From Kistimonas scapharcae (GTDB taxonomy: Bacteria; Pseudomonadota; Gammaproteobacteria; Pseudomonadales; Endozoicomonadaceae): 64,000 bases of DNA. The notes under the pieces are model-generated. The model was not told the origin of the DNA, did no database searches, and saw only the letters and a list, made by a program, of their open reading frames with translations. Both the position numbers and the translations under genes were made by a program. Where the stretch lies: contig NZ_BAABFL010000112.1 in the NCBI RefSeq assembly GCF_039540975.1, forward strand, positions 33,015 to 97,014, read 5' to 3'. This document shows positions 45,000-55,125 of this stretch, piece after piece; within the stretch, counting starts at the first letter, position 1, and each line of letters opens with the position of its first letter.

Positions 45000-45875
45000 G
45001 TGGACAGCCAAAACCTCAGAGCATTTCTCGCGGTTGCCGAAAGCGGTTCCTTTTCCGCTGCCGCCCAGGCATTACACCTGACCCAACCTGCGGTCAGCAA
45101 GCGAATTGCCACACTGGAAGCGCAGCTCGACTGTAAACTGTTTGACCGAATCAGTCGACAGATTACGCTGACCGAAGCCGGTCAAACATTACTGACCCGC
45201 GCGCGCGCCATCCTGAACGCCATTGACGACATCCGCAAGGCACTGGGCAACCTGTCCGGCAAGGTCTCTGGCAGCCTGACAATGGCCACTAGTCATCACA
45301 TCGGCCTGCACCGGTTACCGGCCGTATTGAAAACCTACAGCAAACGCTACCCGGATGTCCGGCTCGATATTCGCTTTATTGATTCAGAACAAGCTTATAC
45401 CGCCCTTAACCAGGGCGAGATAGAGCTGGGCATCATTACACTATCCCCGGACAACCAGCCCCCTGTCATAGCACGTCCGCTCTGGCAAGATCCGCTGGCC
45501 TTTGTCGTTGCCCCCGAACACCCGTTAACCCGGCAACCCCGTATTCAGCTGCAAGATCTCGGGCGATTCCAGGCAATTTTTCCTGACAACCGGACATTTA
45601 CCCATCACATTGTGAAGGAGCTGTTCGATCAGGCCGGTTTGGCGCTGGACATTTCCATGTCCACCAATTATCTGGAAACCATAAAAATGATGGTATCGAT
45701 CGGATTGGCGTGGAGTGTGCTGCCTGAAACCATGCTGGATGAAACCATCGTCCGCCTTCCAGTAAAAGGGGCTGACCTTACCCGAACACTGGGGGTTATT
45801 CATCACAGTGAGAGAACGTTGTCGAATGCGGGACGCGCCATGTTGACGCTGCTGGAAGAGTTGGAACAGCCCTGA
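45000..45875 (+). CDS. LysR-family regulator divergent from leuCDB
   Basis: A 291-residue LTTR. The winged helix is at 1-60 (LRAFLAVAESGSFSAAAQALHLTQPAVSKRIATLE), and the periplasmic-binding-like effector domain at about 90-290. It starts with GTG, preceded by AGGAAAG at 8 nt. The divergent position next to leuC is conserved in pseudomonads, so leuCDB is the likely target. ATTCA-N14-TGAAT in the spacer (about 44951-44974) is a possible LTTR site. The ligand is unknown. Confidence 0.9.
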   Translation: MDSQNLRAFLAVAESGSFSAAAQALHLTQPAVSKRIATLEAQLDCKLFDRISRQITLTEAGQTLLTRARAILNAIDDIRKALGNLSGKVSGSLTMATSHHIGLHRLPAVLKTYSKRYPDVRLDIRFIDSEQAYTALNQGEIELGIITLSPDNQPPVIARPLWQDPLAFVVAPEHPLTRQPRIQLQDLGRFQAIFPDNRTFTHHIVKELFDQAGLALDISMSTNYLETIKMMVSIGLAWSVLPETMLDETIVRLPVKGADLTRTLGVIHHSERTLSNAGRAMLTLLEELEQP

Positions 45876-45893
45876 CAGGAATGGCAGGGCTGT
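45866..45893. other. inverted repeat between convergent genes
   Basis: ACAGCCCTG/CAGGGCTGT (45866-45874 and 45885-45893) spans the LysR stop codon. It lacks a T tract on either side. It may act as a weak shared terminator. Confidence 0.5.
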
Positions 45894-45908
45894 CGAATCG
45901 GTCAGCGA

Positions 45909-46493
45909 TTACTGCTCAAACGCGCAGGGATGCTTGCCGGTAATATTGGCATAAAAGGCTTTAATGGCTGCCATGTCGGCGTCGATATCGCCGGTAGGCA
46001 TAAAGGTCGGCCCAAAACCTCCCACCTTACGCTTGAAATCAAGGAAGCCGGATGCAATCGGCACCTTTGCCCCATTCGCGATGTGGTAGAAACCGGTCTT
46101 CCACTTCCGCACCTTGGAGCGAGTGCCTTCCGGAGGAATCGCAATAATCAGTTCCCTGTTGCGATTAAAGGCATCAATGGTCGCCTGAACCAGGTTGGTC
46201 GAACGACTACGATCAACCGGTATTCCCCCCAACCATTTCATGACCGGCCCCATCGGCCCACGAAACAACGACGCTTTCCCCATCCAGAACACTTTAATCC
46301 GAAATACAAAGGCCATGGCAATGGTCAGGGGAAAATCCCAGTTACTGGTATGCGGCGCTGCTATCACCACATACTTGGGCGCATCCGGAAGTGCCCCTTC
46401 CATTTTCCAGCCCGTCAGCTTCAGGCCAATTTTCGACATCTGTCGAAATAGCCAGTTAACAACCGGTGTGTCAAAAACAGTATGACGCATCAT
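45909..46493 (-). CDS. PlsC-type 1-acylglycerol-3-phosphate acyltransferase family protein
   Basis: A 194-residue acyltransferase. The HX4D motif is H48-TSNW-D53, and PPEGTRS near 120 is the glycerophosphate-binding motif. A glycine-rich membrane-associated segment (FRGPMGPVMKWLGGIPVDR) lies between them. This short form resembles acyltransferases of the YihG/olsA-type but the acceptor is not known. It lies downstream of the PAQR gene, same strand, 96 nt apart. Confidence 0.85.
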   Translation of the reverse strand: MMRHTVFDTPVVNWLFRQMSKIGLKLTGWKMEGALPDAPKYVVIAAPHTSNWDFPLTIAMAFVFRIKVFWMGKASLFRGPMGPVMKWLGGIPVDRSRSTNLVQATIDAFNRNRELIIAIPPEGTRSKVRKWKTGFYHIANGAKVPIASGFLDFKRKVGGFGPTFMPTGDIDADMAAIKAFYANITGKHPCAFEQ

Positions 46494-46589
46494 GATTCCC
46501 TGTATAACGGCGGCTTGTCATGCTCACCTTGATCAATGTTTTGTCCCCTTGTGCTCCTGCCAACAGGGAACGGTATGCTGCCAACGCCC

Positions 46590-47255
46590 TTATATGGCAG
46601 GCAACGGTAAGACGTAGCCGTAGATGGCCAGAAAATGGCACACACAACCACCCAGAACAAACAGGTGCCAGATGGCATGATTAAACGGCACCCGCTTCCA
46701 GACGTAAAAAATTACCCCCAGGCTGTATACCAGCCCACCGCTGGCCAGCAACCAGATTCCCCCTGCGGGCAGACGCTCTACCAGTTCCCCAATCGCCACC
46801 ATGGACAACCATCCCATACCCAGGTAGGTCAATAGCGACAGCTTCCGGTAACGGTGCCCAAAGACCAGCTTGAAAGCCAACCCCAGTCCGGCAAGGCTCC
46901 AGACAACAGCCATCAATACGATACCGAAAGCCCCTTCCAGGGTTACCAGCAAAAACGGCGTGTAAGTACCGGCAATCAGCAAATAAATGGCGCAGTGGTC
47001 AAACAGTTTAAGCCATCGCTTCGCGCCCGGTGCCGGAATCGCATGATAGAGCGTCGATGCCAGGAACAGCAGGATCATGCTGCCACCATAGATGCTAAAA
47101 CTGGTGACCCTGACCGCATCATCCAGCGCCACAGCCTCATTGACCAGCAATACCAGGGCGACAATACCAAACACCATACCCAGCCCATGGGACAGACTGT
47201 TGGCGATCTCCTCCGCCACCGAATAGGGGCTTCGGACTGACTGACAACCTGACAT
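46590..47255 (-). CDS. PAQR family / hemolysin III protein
   Basis: A 221-residue membrane protein with seven predicted helices. EEIANSLSHGLGMVFG, LFDHCAIYLLIAGTYTPFLL and HAIWHLFVLGGCVCHF carry the conserved His/Asp/Ser set of the PAQR/HlyIII/YqfA family, which binds a metal in the membrane. The E. coli homologue affects membrane energetics; cytolysis is not established. The start is ATG at 47255 with GGAGG 6 nt upstream, preferred over a longer frame. Confidence 0.9.
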   Translation of the reverse strand: MSGCQSVRSPYSVAEEIANSLSHGLGMVFGIVALVLLVNEAVALDDAVRVTSFSIYGGSMILLFLASTLYHAIPAPGAKRWLKLFDHCAIYLLIAGTYTPFLLVTLEGAFGIVLMAVVWSLAGLGLAFKLVFGHRYRKLSLLTYLGMGWLSMVAIGELVERLPAGGIWLLASGGLVYSLGVIFYVWKRVPFNHAIWHLFVLGGCVCHFLAIYGYVLPLPAI

Positions 47256-47479
47256 GCTTTCCTCCACTGAGTTTCGGGACAGCGCTTTATAACATGACTG
47301 TGCCATGAACTCAGTAAGATTTGCTGAATTTAACGGCTGTTTCCTGTCGATAGCCTATCCTTTTCTTTCGAAACGACGCGCTCTCCCCTCCGGCAAACTT
47401 GGTATAAACCCTTAATTACATGGCGACACCACTGGCTACAATCCGCGAATCAAATTCCACGGACCTGGCCATAAGCACC

Positions 47480-48922
47480 ATGAACATCAAACCAGTCCTG
47501 TACGTCGCAGGGCTTTTTCTGATGGTACTGGGCATTCTGATGCTGATCCCGGCCCTGCTCACCCTGTCCATGGGTGACATTGGCGCTGGCGCGTTCTTCG
47601 AGTCTGCCATCTATACCTTCCTGAGCGGCGGTCTGCTGGCCATGCTGATGCGGTCACGGCATTTCAGCCTGGTCTCCCGGCAAATTTTCCTGCTAACCAA
47701 TGTGAGCTGGATTCTGGTCAGTGCGTTTGCAGCCCTGCCCTTTGTCCTGGTTGAAGACATGTCCTACACGGACGCGTTCTTTGAAACCATGTCCGGCATC
47801 ACGACAACAGGCTCAACGGTGATGAGCCACCTGGCCACTGTCAACGGCGGCATCCTGCTCTGGCGCTCTATCCTGCAGTGGCTGGGGGGGATTGGCTTTA
47901 TTGTGATGGCGGTCGCGATCCTGCCATTTCTGAAAGTTGGTGGTATGCGTCTGTTCCAGAGCGAATCCTCGGACTGGTCAGAGAAAGCCCTTCCGCGCTC
48001 TGGCTCGATCGCCAAACGCATCGTCCTGGTTTACAGCATTATTACCATTCTCTGCATGGTGGGTTACCTGCTGTCCGGGATGAACCTGTTTGACGCTGCC
48101 AACCATGCCATGACCACGGTATCCACCGGTGGTTACTCCACCAGCGATGCCTCCATGGGGCATTTCAGCAACCCATGGGTACACTGGAACGCGACGCTTT
48201 TCATGATACTCGGCAGTCTGCCATTCGTACTCTTCGTTAGGTTTCTGCGTGGAGACCGGGCATCATTGCTTCGTGACAGTCAGGTGCAGGCGTTTATTGG
48301 CTTCCTGATCATGATCTGGATGTTATTCAGTACGTGGCTCTGGCTCAATTCCAGCTATGACTGGTTTGAGTCACTGACGCTGGTTGCGTTCAATACCACC
48401 TCCGTTGTCACAACCACAGGGTATGCGCTGACGGACTACAGCCTCTGGGGAGGCTTCGCCATCAGTCTGTTCTTCTTCCTGACCTTCGTAGGCGGTTGTT
48501 CGGGTTCCACCGCGGGTGGTATCAAAATTTTCCGTTTCCAGATCGGGTTCAAGCTGCTTCATATCCAGCTGAAACAGCTCAATCACCCGAGGGCTTTCCT
48601 TGTCCAGTCCTACAACGGCATTGAAATCACCAACGATATCCTCCGTTCCCTGGTGGCTTTCAGTTCGTTCTTTGGCCTGCTGGTTGCGTTGCTGACGATC
48701 GGCCTCAGCCTGCTGGGCCTGGATTTCGTCACCAGCCTGAGTGGCGCAGTCACTGCCATTGCCAATGTGGGCCCAGGCTTTGGCGATGTAATAGGCCCTG
48801 CCGGCAATTTCGCGACGTTGCCCGCCATGGCCAAGTGGCTGCTCTGTGTCGGCATGTTGATGGGACGCCTGGAAGTCATAACCGTTTTGGTTATGTTCCT
48901 GCCCTCCTTCTGGCGCAACTGA
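47480..48922 (+). CDS. trkH: Trk/Ktr-type potassium uptake protein TrkH
   Basis: The membrane subunit of a K+ uptake system. Four pore repeats are visible, with selectivity loops such as SGITTTGSTV, TTVSTGGYST, TSVVTTTGYA and ANVGPGFGDV. The 480 residues from the ATG at 47480 match E. coli TrkH (483). It would need TrkA, which is not in the window. There is no good ribosome site, so the in-frame start at 47420 remains possible. Confidence 0.92.
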   Translation: MNIKPVLYVAGLFLMVLGILMLIPALLTLSMGDIGAGAFFESAIYTFLSGGLLAMLMRSRHFSLVSRQIFLLTNVSWILVSAFAALPFVLVEDMSYTDAFFETMSGITTTGSTVMSHLATVNGGILLWRSILQWLGGIGFIVMAVAILPFLKVGGMRLFQSESSDWSEKALPRSGSIAKRIVLVYSIITILCMVGYLLSGMNLFDAANHAMTTVSTGGYSTSDASMGHFSNPWVHWNATLFMILGSLPFVLFVRFLRGDRASLLRDSQVQAFIGFLIMIWMLFSTWLWLNSSYDWFESLTLVAFNTTSVVTTTGYALTDYSLWGGFAISLFFFLTFVGGCSGSTAGGIKIFRFQIGFKLLHIQLKQLNHPRAFLVQSYNGIEITNDILRSLVAFSSFFGLLVALLTIGLSLLGLDFVTSLSGAVTAIANVGPGFGDVIGPAGNFATLPAMAKWLLCVGMLMGRLEVITVLVMFLPSFWRN

Positions 48923-48948
48923 TGAGCGGGACGATACAATCGCTCATC
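48921..48948. other. inverted repeat after trkH
   Basis: GATGAGCG/CGCTCATC (48921-48928 and 48941-48948) overlaps the trkH stop. No T tract follows, so termination is uncertain. Confidence 0.45.
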
Positions 48949-48973
48949 ATCCAGCCTATGCAGGACTCCCTTT

Positions 48974-51187
48974 GTGGCGCTAGCGGACAGCTTTGACACC
49001 CTAATTAACAATCTGATAGACCAGGCTCGTCTCTCAAGACAACGACGGGCACTGGTTTTATCGGGCAGTCACACGTGGTGCCTGAAACAGGGCATGGCAG
49101 CCATAAGCCGCTTTGACGAACCACTCTGGATCAGTAATTCAACAAGCCCAAGCAATACAACACATTTTAAACCCAACCAGACCCGACAACTGCTGGGTAC
49201 CGAAGGTAATGCTGTTGTCATTGATGCCCATAGCGGTTTTAACCCCAATGCACTGGGGGCAGCCTCCGGGATTATTCGCGCAGGCGGTTTGCTAGTACTG
49301 CTTTGCCCACCACTGACGCATTGGCACAAGCATAACGATCCGGAGTACAGCGCCATTCTCAGCTATGGCTGCACACCGGAAGTCATCCAGGGTCATTTTC
49401 TAGCCAGAATGGCTAGACTCATCAAAACATCCCCACACACCGTTACGGTTCAGGAAGGCCTCCCCCTTCCCTCACTGGATGTTTCAGAAACCATCACAAC
49501 TGACAATGTTTGTGATGACGGCATCTGCCGAACATATGACCAGAAAAATGCCGTTGACGCGATAGTCCGTGTTGCCACCGGACATCGACGCCGCCCTCTG
49601 GTCATCACCGCAGACCGGGGGCGCGGTAAATCAGCCTCTCTCGGCATTGCCGCAGCGCAGGTGTTGCGACAAGGAACCGGCCCACTGGTGGTCACGGCCC
49701 CTCAGCCCGACGCAGTGAAATCGCTGTTTGATCAAGCAGCCAGACTCCTGCCCGATGCTGACATCAGAAAAAACCAGATTCTGTACAATGGGATAGCCCT
49801 TCATTTTTTAGCACCAGACGACCTGGCCCAGCATCATCATGATGCGGCACTGGTCATGGTGGATGAAGCTGCGGCCATTCCAACGCCCCTGCTGAGCAAG
49901 TTATTGCAACAACATTCACGCATCGTTTTCTCATCCACTATTCACGGTTACGAAGGTAGCGGCCGGGGATTTGCTATTCGATTCAGGGAGACCCTCGACC
50001 GGATAACCCCCAAATGGCGTCATCTTACGTTGAGCACACCGATTCGCTGGGCAAATAGCGATCCGGTTGAAGCGCTCACTTTCAAGCTACTGCAACTGAA
50101 TGCTTCACCTGCCTCGGAAGCCATGATAGCTGACAGCAATAATGGCCAGAATCGCATCGTAAAACTGTCGCAAGCCCAGCTGGCCGAGGATGAGTCGCTA
50201 CTGAATGAACTGTTCGGTCTGCTTGTTACTGCCCATTATCAGACGACACCTCGCGACCTGCAGATGCTGATGGATAATCCCGATCTATCCATTTACGCAC
50301 TCTATCGTGGCACGCATATCGCGGGCACCGTATTGAGTGTGTCGGAAGGCGGGTTCAGCAAGGCGCTGGCTCAAGCTATCTGGCTAGGCGAACGACGCCT
50401 TCGCGGCCACCTGATCCCCCAATCCCTTGCCAACCATGCCGGGATTGCGGAAGCCGCCGAGCTAACAGGTGAGCGGATCATGCGAATCGCCATCCACCCC
50501 TCACTACGCCGCCAAGGCTTGGGTCAGCGACTTCTGGAAACAGTTATAGCTGACTGCCAAAAAAAGAATCGGGATTTCATTGCCAGCAGCTTTGGCGCCA
50601 CTCCAGAACTCCTGAACTTTTGGCAGGCCTCGGGACTTACGCCACTTCGACTTGGCTCAACACGCGATACAGCCAGCGGTGAGCATTCCGCGTTGGTCAT
50701 GCTACCCCTGTCTGAAACTGCATCCAACTTACATACCCTTGCAAGAAAGCGGTTTATTCAACAATTGCCCTTATTAATGAGCGATTCGCTCAGAGATATT
50801 GACGCGCCACTGGCAGCCGCACTGTTCAGTGAAACACCTCACTCGCCAGCGATGGAATGTGGTCATTTAACAGAACAAGATTGGATGGACAGTGTTTCTT
50901 TTGCCTGCAGCAATCGCACTTATGACGGGTGTGTTCTGGCAATAGAAAAAATGCTGCTCAAAGCACTGCAGAAGAAGCCAGCACTCATCGCGTCTGAAGC
51001 AATGACCCTATTGGTACGGAAAGTCCTACAAAAATACAGCTGGCAAGAGGTTGCAACCCAGTGCCAGCTATCGGGAGAGAAGGCCGTTGTTGCCCTGCTT
51101 CGTCGGGCTACCGGGCAACTGATAGAGCTCCACCTGCCAGAATGCCCAACACCCGTACAGGAAAAACTACAACCATTACTAAACTGA
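48974..51187 (+). CDS. tmcA: tRNA(Met) cytidine acetyltransferase
   Basis: TmcA makes N4-acetylcytidine at the wobble position of elongator tRNA-Met, using ATP and acetyl-CoA. The DUF1726 N-terminal domain is followed by a helicase-like ATPase with Walker A ADRGRGKSASLG (about 215-226) and Walker B VMVDEAAAIP. A GNAT domain (MRIAIHPSLRRQGLGQRLLE) comes next, then a C-terminal tRNA-binding region. The GTG at 48974 is the start, AGGA about 8 nt upstream. Length 737, slightly above E. coli (671). Confidence 0.93.
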   Translation: MALADSFDTLINNLIDQARLSRQRRALVLSGSHTWCLKQGMAAISRFDEPLWISNSTSPSNTTHFKPNQTRQLLGTEGNAVVIDAHSGFNPNALGAASGIIRAGGLLVLLCPPLTHWHKHNDPEYSAILSYGCTPEVIQGHFLARMARLIKTSPHTVTVQEGLPLPSLDVSETITTDNVCDDGICRTYDQKNAVDAIVRVATGHRRRPLVITADRGRGKSASLGIAAAQVLRQGTGPLVVTAPQPDAVKSLFDQAARLLPDADIRKNQILYNGIALHFLAPDDLAQHHHDAALVMVDEAAAIPTPLLSKLLQQHSRIVFSSTIHGYEGSGRGFAIRFRETLDRITPKWRHLTLSTPIRWANSDPVEALTFKLLQLNASPASEAMIADSNNGQNRIVKLSQAQLAEDESLLNELFGLLVTAHYQTTPRDLQMLMDNPDLSIYALYRGTHIAGTVLSVSEGGFSKALAQAIWLGERRLRGHLIPQSLANHAGIAEAAELTGERIMRIAIHPSLRRQGLGQRLLETVIADCQKKNRDFIASSFGATPELLNFWQASGLTPLRLGSTRDTASGEHSALVMLPLSETASNLHTLARKRFIQQLPLLMSDSLRDIDAPLAAALFSETPHSPAMECGHLTEQDWMDSVSFACSNRTYDGCVLAIEKMLLKALQKKPALIASEAMTLLVRKVLQKYSWQEVATQCQLSGEKAVVALLRRATGQLIELHLPECPTPVQEKLQPLLN

Positions 51188-51202
51188 CGACCAAGCTAGC
51201 AA

Positions 51203-52300
51203 TTAAGATACAGCCCCAGCAATCACCGGAGTCGACACAGACACATCACTGTTCTGGGCTCGGTGCCGTAGCAGGTGATCCATCAACACAATGGACATCA
51301 TTGCCTCTGCTATCGGTGTTGCCCGTACCCCGACACAAGGGTCATGTCGCCCTTTGGTGACCACTTCGACAGGGTTGCCCTCCACGTCAATGCTGCGTCC
51401 AGGCACCAGCAGGCTGGAAGTTGGCTTAAGCGCAATATGAGCCACAATATCCTGGCCCGTCGTAATTCCGCCCAGTATGCCGCCCGCATGGTTTGACAGA
51501 AAGCCCTCTGGTGTCATTTCATCGCGATGTTCAGTACCCTTCTGCTCCACACAGCCAAAGCCCGCACCAATTTCGACGCCTTTGACAGCATTAATACTCA
51601 TTAACGCGTGGGCAAGATCGGCATCCAGACGATCAAATACCGGCTCACCCAGCCCGGGCATCAGTCCGGTTGCAGTGACGGTGATTCGAGCACCAATGGA
51701 ATTACCTTCTTTTCTCAAAGAATTGATATAATCTGCCATCTCCGCCGCCTTGACCGCATCCGGACAGAAAAACGGATTACGATCCACCTCATTCCAATCA
51801 AACGTCTCTGCCTTGATTGGCCCCATCTGTGAAAGATAGCCTCGGACGGTAATCCCCTGCGCCAGCAAAAACTGCCGCGCAATCGCACCTGCGGCCACAC
51901 GCATCGCGGTTTCCCGTGCAGAAGACCGTCCACCACCACGATAATCCCGGATACCGTACTTGTGCCAGTAACCATAATCAGCATGGGCGGGACGAAAACG
52001 ATCCTTGATCTCGGAATAGTCTTTGGAACGCTGATCCGTATTTTCAATCAACAAACCAATCGGTGTCCCCGTGGTCACTCCATCAAACACGCCGGACAGG
52101 ATACGCACAGCATCAGGTTCGCGCCGCTGGGTGGTATAACGGGACGTGCCGGGCTTTCGACGATCAAGATCCTGTTGCAGCATGCCCTCGTCCAGCGGAA
52201 TGCCCGGCGGGCAGCCGTCAACAATACACCCAAGACCGGGACCGTGGCTCTCACCGAACGTAGTCACAGTGAACAGTTTTCCGATGGTATTACCTGCCAT
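51203..52300 (-). CDS. aroC: chorismate synthase
   Basis: An FMN-dependent enzyme that converts EPSP to chorismate, the branch point for aromatic amino acids. FGESHGPGLGCIVDGCPPG, GGGRSSARETAMRVAAGAIAR and RHDPCVGVRATPIAEAM are the three family signatures. Length 365. GGAG lies 4 nt before the ATG. It lies downstream of prmB, as in E. coli. Confidence 0.97.
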   Translation of the reverse strand: MAGNTIGKLFTVTTFGESHGPGLGCIVDGCPPGIPLDEGMLQQDLDRRKPGTSRYTTQRREPDAVRILSGVFDGVTTGTPIGLLIENTDQRSKDYSEIKDRFRPAHADYGYWHKYGIRDYRGGGRSSARETAMRVAAGAIARQFLLAQGITVRGYLSQMGPIKAETFDWNEVDRNPFFCPDAVKAAEMADYINSLRKEGNSIGARITVTATGLMPGLGEPVFDRLDADLAHALMSINAVKGVEIGAGFGCVEQKGTEHRDEMTPEGFLSNHAGGILGGITTGQDIVAHIALKPTSSLLVPGRSIDVEGNPVEVVTKGRHDPCVGVRATPIAEAMMSIVLMDHLLRHRAQNSDVSVSTPVIAGAVS

Positions 52301-52383
52301 GATACTCCACTGCCGTTTATTGCAGGGTAATGGCTCAAGCCATCACCCTCGGTTCTTGTTGATACCGGCATTATACCGGGTTT

Positions 52384-53328
52384 TCAGTGGCTGTCGCCGA
52401 ATTGGTCACGATAACGACGGCACTCTTGCGCTGTCAGCACAAAGACACCGTGGCCGCCATGCTCAAACTCAACCCAGGTAAACGGTACATCCGGGTAGGC
52501 ATCCTGAAGAGCCCACTCGCTGTTGCCCACTTCCACCACCAGCAGACCATTGTCATCCAGGAAATCTGCCGCGTTAGTCAGGATATTGCGCGCAAAATCC
52601 AGCCCGTCATTACCCGCTTCCAGACCCAGGGCAGGCTCATGCAGGTATTCATCCGGCAAATCTGCCATATCTTCAGCATCCACATACGGCGGATTACTGA
52701 CAATCAACTGGTAGCGGGGTCGGTCTTCCATGGATTTCAGGGACAGGAACATATCTGACTGAATGGTTCTGACACGATCCCACAACTCAAACCGGTCAAC
52801 ATTGATATGGGCGACTTCCAGCGCATCCTCAGAGATATCAATCAGATCCACCTGTGCCTCAGGAAAAGCCTGCGAGCAAGCGATACCAATACAACCGGAA
52901 CCGCAGCAGAGATCCAGCACCCGATCAACGGTCTGCCCACCAAGCCAAGGTTCAAACCCTTTTTCAATCAATTCCGCAATAGGCGAACGAGGAACCAACA
53001 CCCGCTCGTCCACATAAAACGGCATGCCATAGAACCAGGCTTGATTGAGCAAGTAAGCCGTCGGAATATGCTCCCTGATGCGACGCTGCACCAAGGTGGT
53101 CAGTTGCTGTCTCTCACTGTCGGTCAGACGGCTATCAAAATAGACAGGATCATAATCCCAGGGCAGGTTTAACGCCTGCAAAACCAGGTGCCGTGCTTCA
53201 TCCCAGCTGTTATCCGTACCGTGGCCGTAAAATAATGACGGATCTTCATTGAAACGACTGTATGTCCATCGCAACCAGTCACGAATGGTTAGCAGGCCGG
53301 ACGTATCATTGAGCAAATCTGACACCAT
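52384..53328 (-). CDS. prmB: ribosomal protein L3 N5-glutamine methyltransferase
   Basis: PrmB methylates the glutamine of a GGQ-like motif in ribosomal protein L3. The SAM-binding motif I is LDLCCGSGCIGIA, and the catalytic NPPY (VSNPPYVDAEDM) sits near residues 211-214. Length 314. The prmB-aroC order and the divergent smrB upstream are the same as in E. coli, which separates PrmB from the related release-factor methylase PrmC. Confidence 0.93.
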   Translation of the reverse strand: MVSDLLNDTSGLLTIRDWLRWTYSRFNEDPSLFYGHGTDNSWDEARHLVLQALNLPWDYDPVYFDSRLTDSERQQLTTLVQRRIREHIPTAYLLNQAWFYGMPFYVDERVLVPRSPIAELIEKGFEPWLGGQTVDRVLDLCCGSGCIGIACSQAFPEAQVDLIDISEDALEVAHINVDRFELWDRVRTIQSDMFLSLKSMEDRPRYQLIVSNPPYVDAEDMADLPDEYLHEPALGLEAGNDGLDFARNILTNAADFLDDNGLLVVEVGNSEWALQDAYPDVPFTWVEFEHGGHGVFVLTAQECRRYRDQFGDSH

Positions 53329-53462
53329 GACTCCTACAACGGTTCAGTTTAGAATGCGCGATTATATCCCACTCTGCCCGGGAAAGAGCCGGTTTCTGAA
53401 CTATTTAGCCAGTGTCGTTTCAAACGACGTGATAGCCTGAACTGTGTCACTCCCAATAGCCA

Positions 53463-54044
53463 ATGGAACCAGCAATGGGCGACGACGCCAATCACAACGC
53501 CAGCACCGACGACGAAAATCGGCTGTTTCAGCAGGAAATGGCTGGGGTAAAGCCGCTGCGTCAACATCAGGCCCAGACTTCAGGTAAGTCGGATACGATT
53601 CCGGAATTCACCAAGGCACTGCGCCGACGATCGGCTGCAACGGATTATACGCCGCCCGCCGATGGCCTTTCGGATACCCACATTGAGCCGATCGAACCCG
53701 AGCAACCCATTGAATACCTGAAAGCTGGCCTACAGAATAGCCGCTTCAAGCAATTAAAACAGGGGCATTTCCCTGTCGACTACAACCTGGATCTGCATGG
53801 CTGCACCATCGAAGAGGCCCGTAACCTGCTGACCCGTTTTCTGGCCTTCTGCCAGGATCAGCACTACAGCTGTGTACGAGTCATTCATGGCAAGTCCCAT
53901 CGTAGCTTCGGGCAGCAGGATACAATGAAGAGTTATGTGAACCAGTGGTTAAGACAAATCAATGCGGTTCAGGCTTTTTGCTCCTGCCTGCCCAGGGATG
54001 GCGGTCGTGGGGCGGTTTATGTCTTACTGAAAACACGGCGTTGA
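53463..54044 (+). CDS. smrB: Smr-domain protein SmrB
   Basis: A 193-residue protein whose N-terminal LFQQEMAGVKPL matches the leader of E. coli SmrB (YfcN). The Smr domain occupies about 105-190, with LDLHG and VIHGKSHRS in place of the usual HGxGxG. SmrB is an endonuclease that cuts mRNA between collided ribosomes. Divergent from prmB, as in E. coli. The ATG at 53475 is an alternative start. Confidence 0.88.
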   Translation: MEPAMGDDANHNASTDDENRLFQQEMAGVKPLRQHQAQTSGKSDTIPEFTKALRRRSAATDYTPPADGLSDTHIEPIEPEQPIEYLKAGLQNSRFKQLKQGHFPVDYNLDLHGCTIEEARNLLTRFLAFCQDQHYSCVRVIHGKSHRSFGQQDTMKSYVNQWLRQINAVQAFCSCLPRDGGRGAVYVLLKTRR

Positions 54045-54066
54045 ATACTGCGCTGGCAAGCAGCAC

Positions 54067-55047
54067 TTATTCCTTTGTCTGGCTGGAGTCCGGCGCCACA
54101 TCACCTTGGTCTGAAGTACTTTCTTCATCTTCTTCCGGCGTAACAGCGAACTGCGGATGCTGATCCAGTAACGAAGCCGCCTGTAAACGCCCGACCTGAA
54201 TCAAGTCTTCAGCCCGGTGGAACTCATAAAAACGACACTGCCGGGCAGATACCGGAATCAGAATATCTGCGGAATAAGCCGCCATCTGGTGGCGGGTCAA
54301 GACTTCCTGCATGATTTCCAGGGACTGGTTCACGATATCCAGCATGCCGGTTTTGCCTGACGCCAGTTCAACGGTTCGCTGCACGGATTCATCGGCGTTA
54401 TCGTCTGAGCCACTTTTTCTGAGCTTTCTGAACCAGCGCTCGACTATGCGTTGCTCCTTGGCTGCAGGCACAGGGTCACAGGCAATCTGCAAGGGAGCAA
54501 TATCCGCATTAAGATCGACGGCAATGATCAGATCAGTATGTGCTGAGACGGTTGGCGCAATTGGGATAGGATTCAGAACCCCGCCATCAACCAGAAGTCG
54601 GCCGTTGTATTCAACAGGTGTAAACAGACTGGGAATGGCAATGGACGCCCTGATCGCCTGCAGGAGATCGCCTTCCTGGAACCAGATTTCCTTGCGGGCA
54701 TTCAGATCGGTTGCAACGGCAGTATACGGAATGGGCAAATCTTCTATCAGACAGTCACCAACCATGCTGCTCATCGCTTCAAGGACTCGACCTCCCCTGA
54801 ACACACCGGGAGAGCGAAAGGATAGATCCAGCAACCGAATCACATCCAGGTATTTCAACTCCATCACCCACTCTCTGTAGGCTTCTAGTCTGCCGGCTGC
54901 ATAGAGACCGCCCACCAGCGCCCCCATGGAGCACCCAGCAATAGCTGAAATCTGATAGCCTCTGGCTAGGAGCTCATCAATCACCCCGATGTGGGCGTAG
55001 CCCCTGGCACCGCCACTGCCAAGAACCAGTGATACCGTTTTGGCCAT
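54067..55047 (-). CDS. rssA: patatin-like phospholipase, RssA type
   Basis: A 326-residue patatin-family serine hydrolase. LGSGGARGYAHIGV is the oxyanion loop, GCSMG places the nucleophile at Ser40, and LLVDGG near 156 gives the dyad aspartate. The RssA/YchK subfamily is cytoplasmic or peripheral, with unknown substrate. The C-terminal 40 residues are acidic and variable. It converges on smrB. GGGAG lies upstream of the ATG. Confidence 0.88.
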   Translation of the reverse strand: MAKTVSLVLGSGGARGYAHIGVIDELLARGYQISAIAGCSMGALVGGLYAAGRLEAYREWVMELKYLDVIRLLDLSFRSPGVFRGGRVLEAMSSMVGDCLIEDLPIPYTAVATDLNARKEIWFQEGDLLQAIRASIAIPSLFTPVEYNGRLLVDGGVLNPIPIAPTVSAHTDLIIAVDLNADIAPLQIACDPVPAAKEQRIVERWFRKLRKSGSDDNADESVQRTVELASGKTGMLDIVNQSLEIMQEVLTRHQMAAYSADILIPVSARQCRFYEFHRAEDLIQVGRLQAASLLDQHPQFAVTPEEDEESTSDQGDVAPDSSQTKE

Positions 55048-55125
55048 GATTTTTCTCCCTGTCCCTTATAAGCCTAGGTGATGTCAGGGAAATATCAGAC
55101 CATGAAAGCTGTTCATAGACGCCTT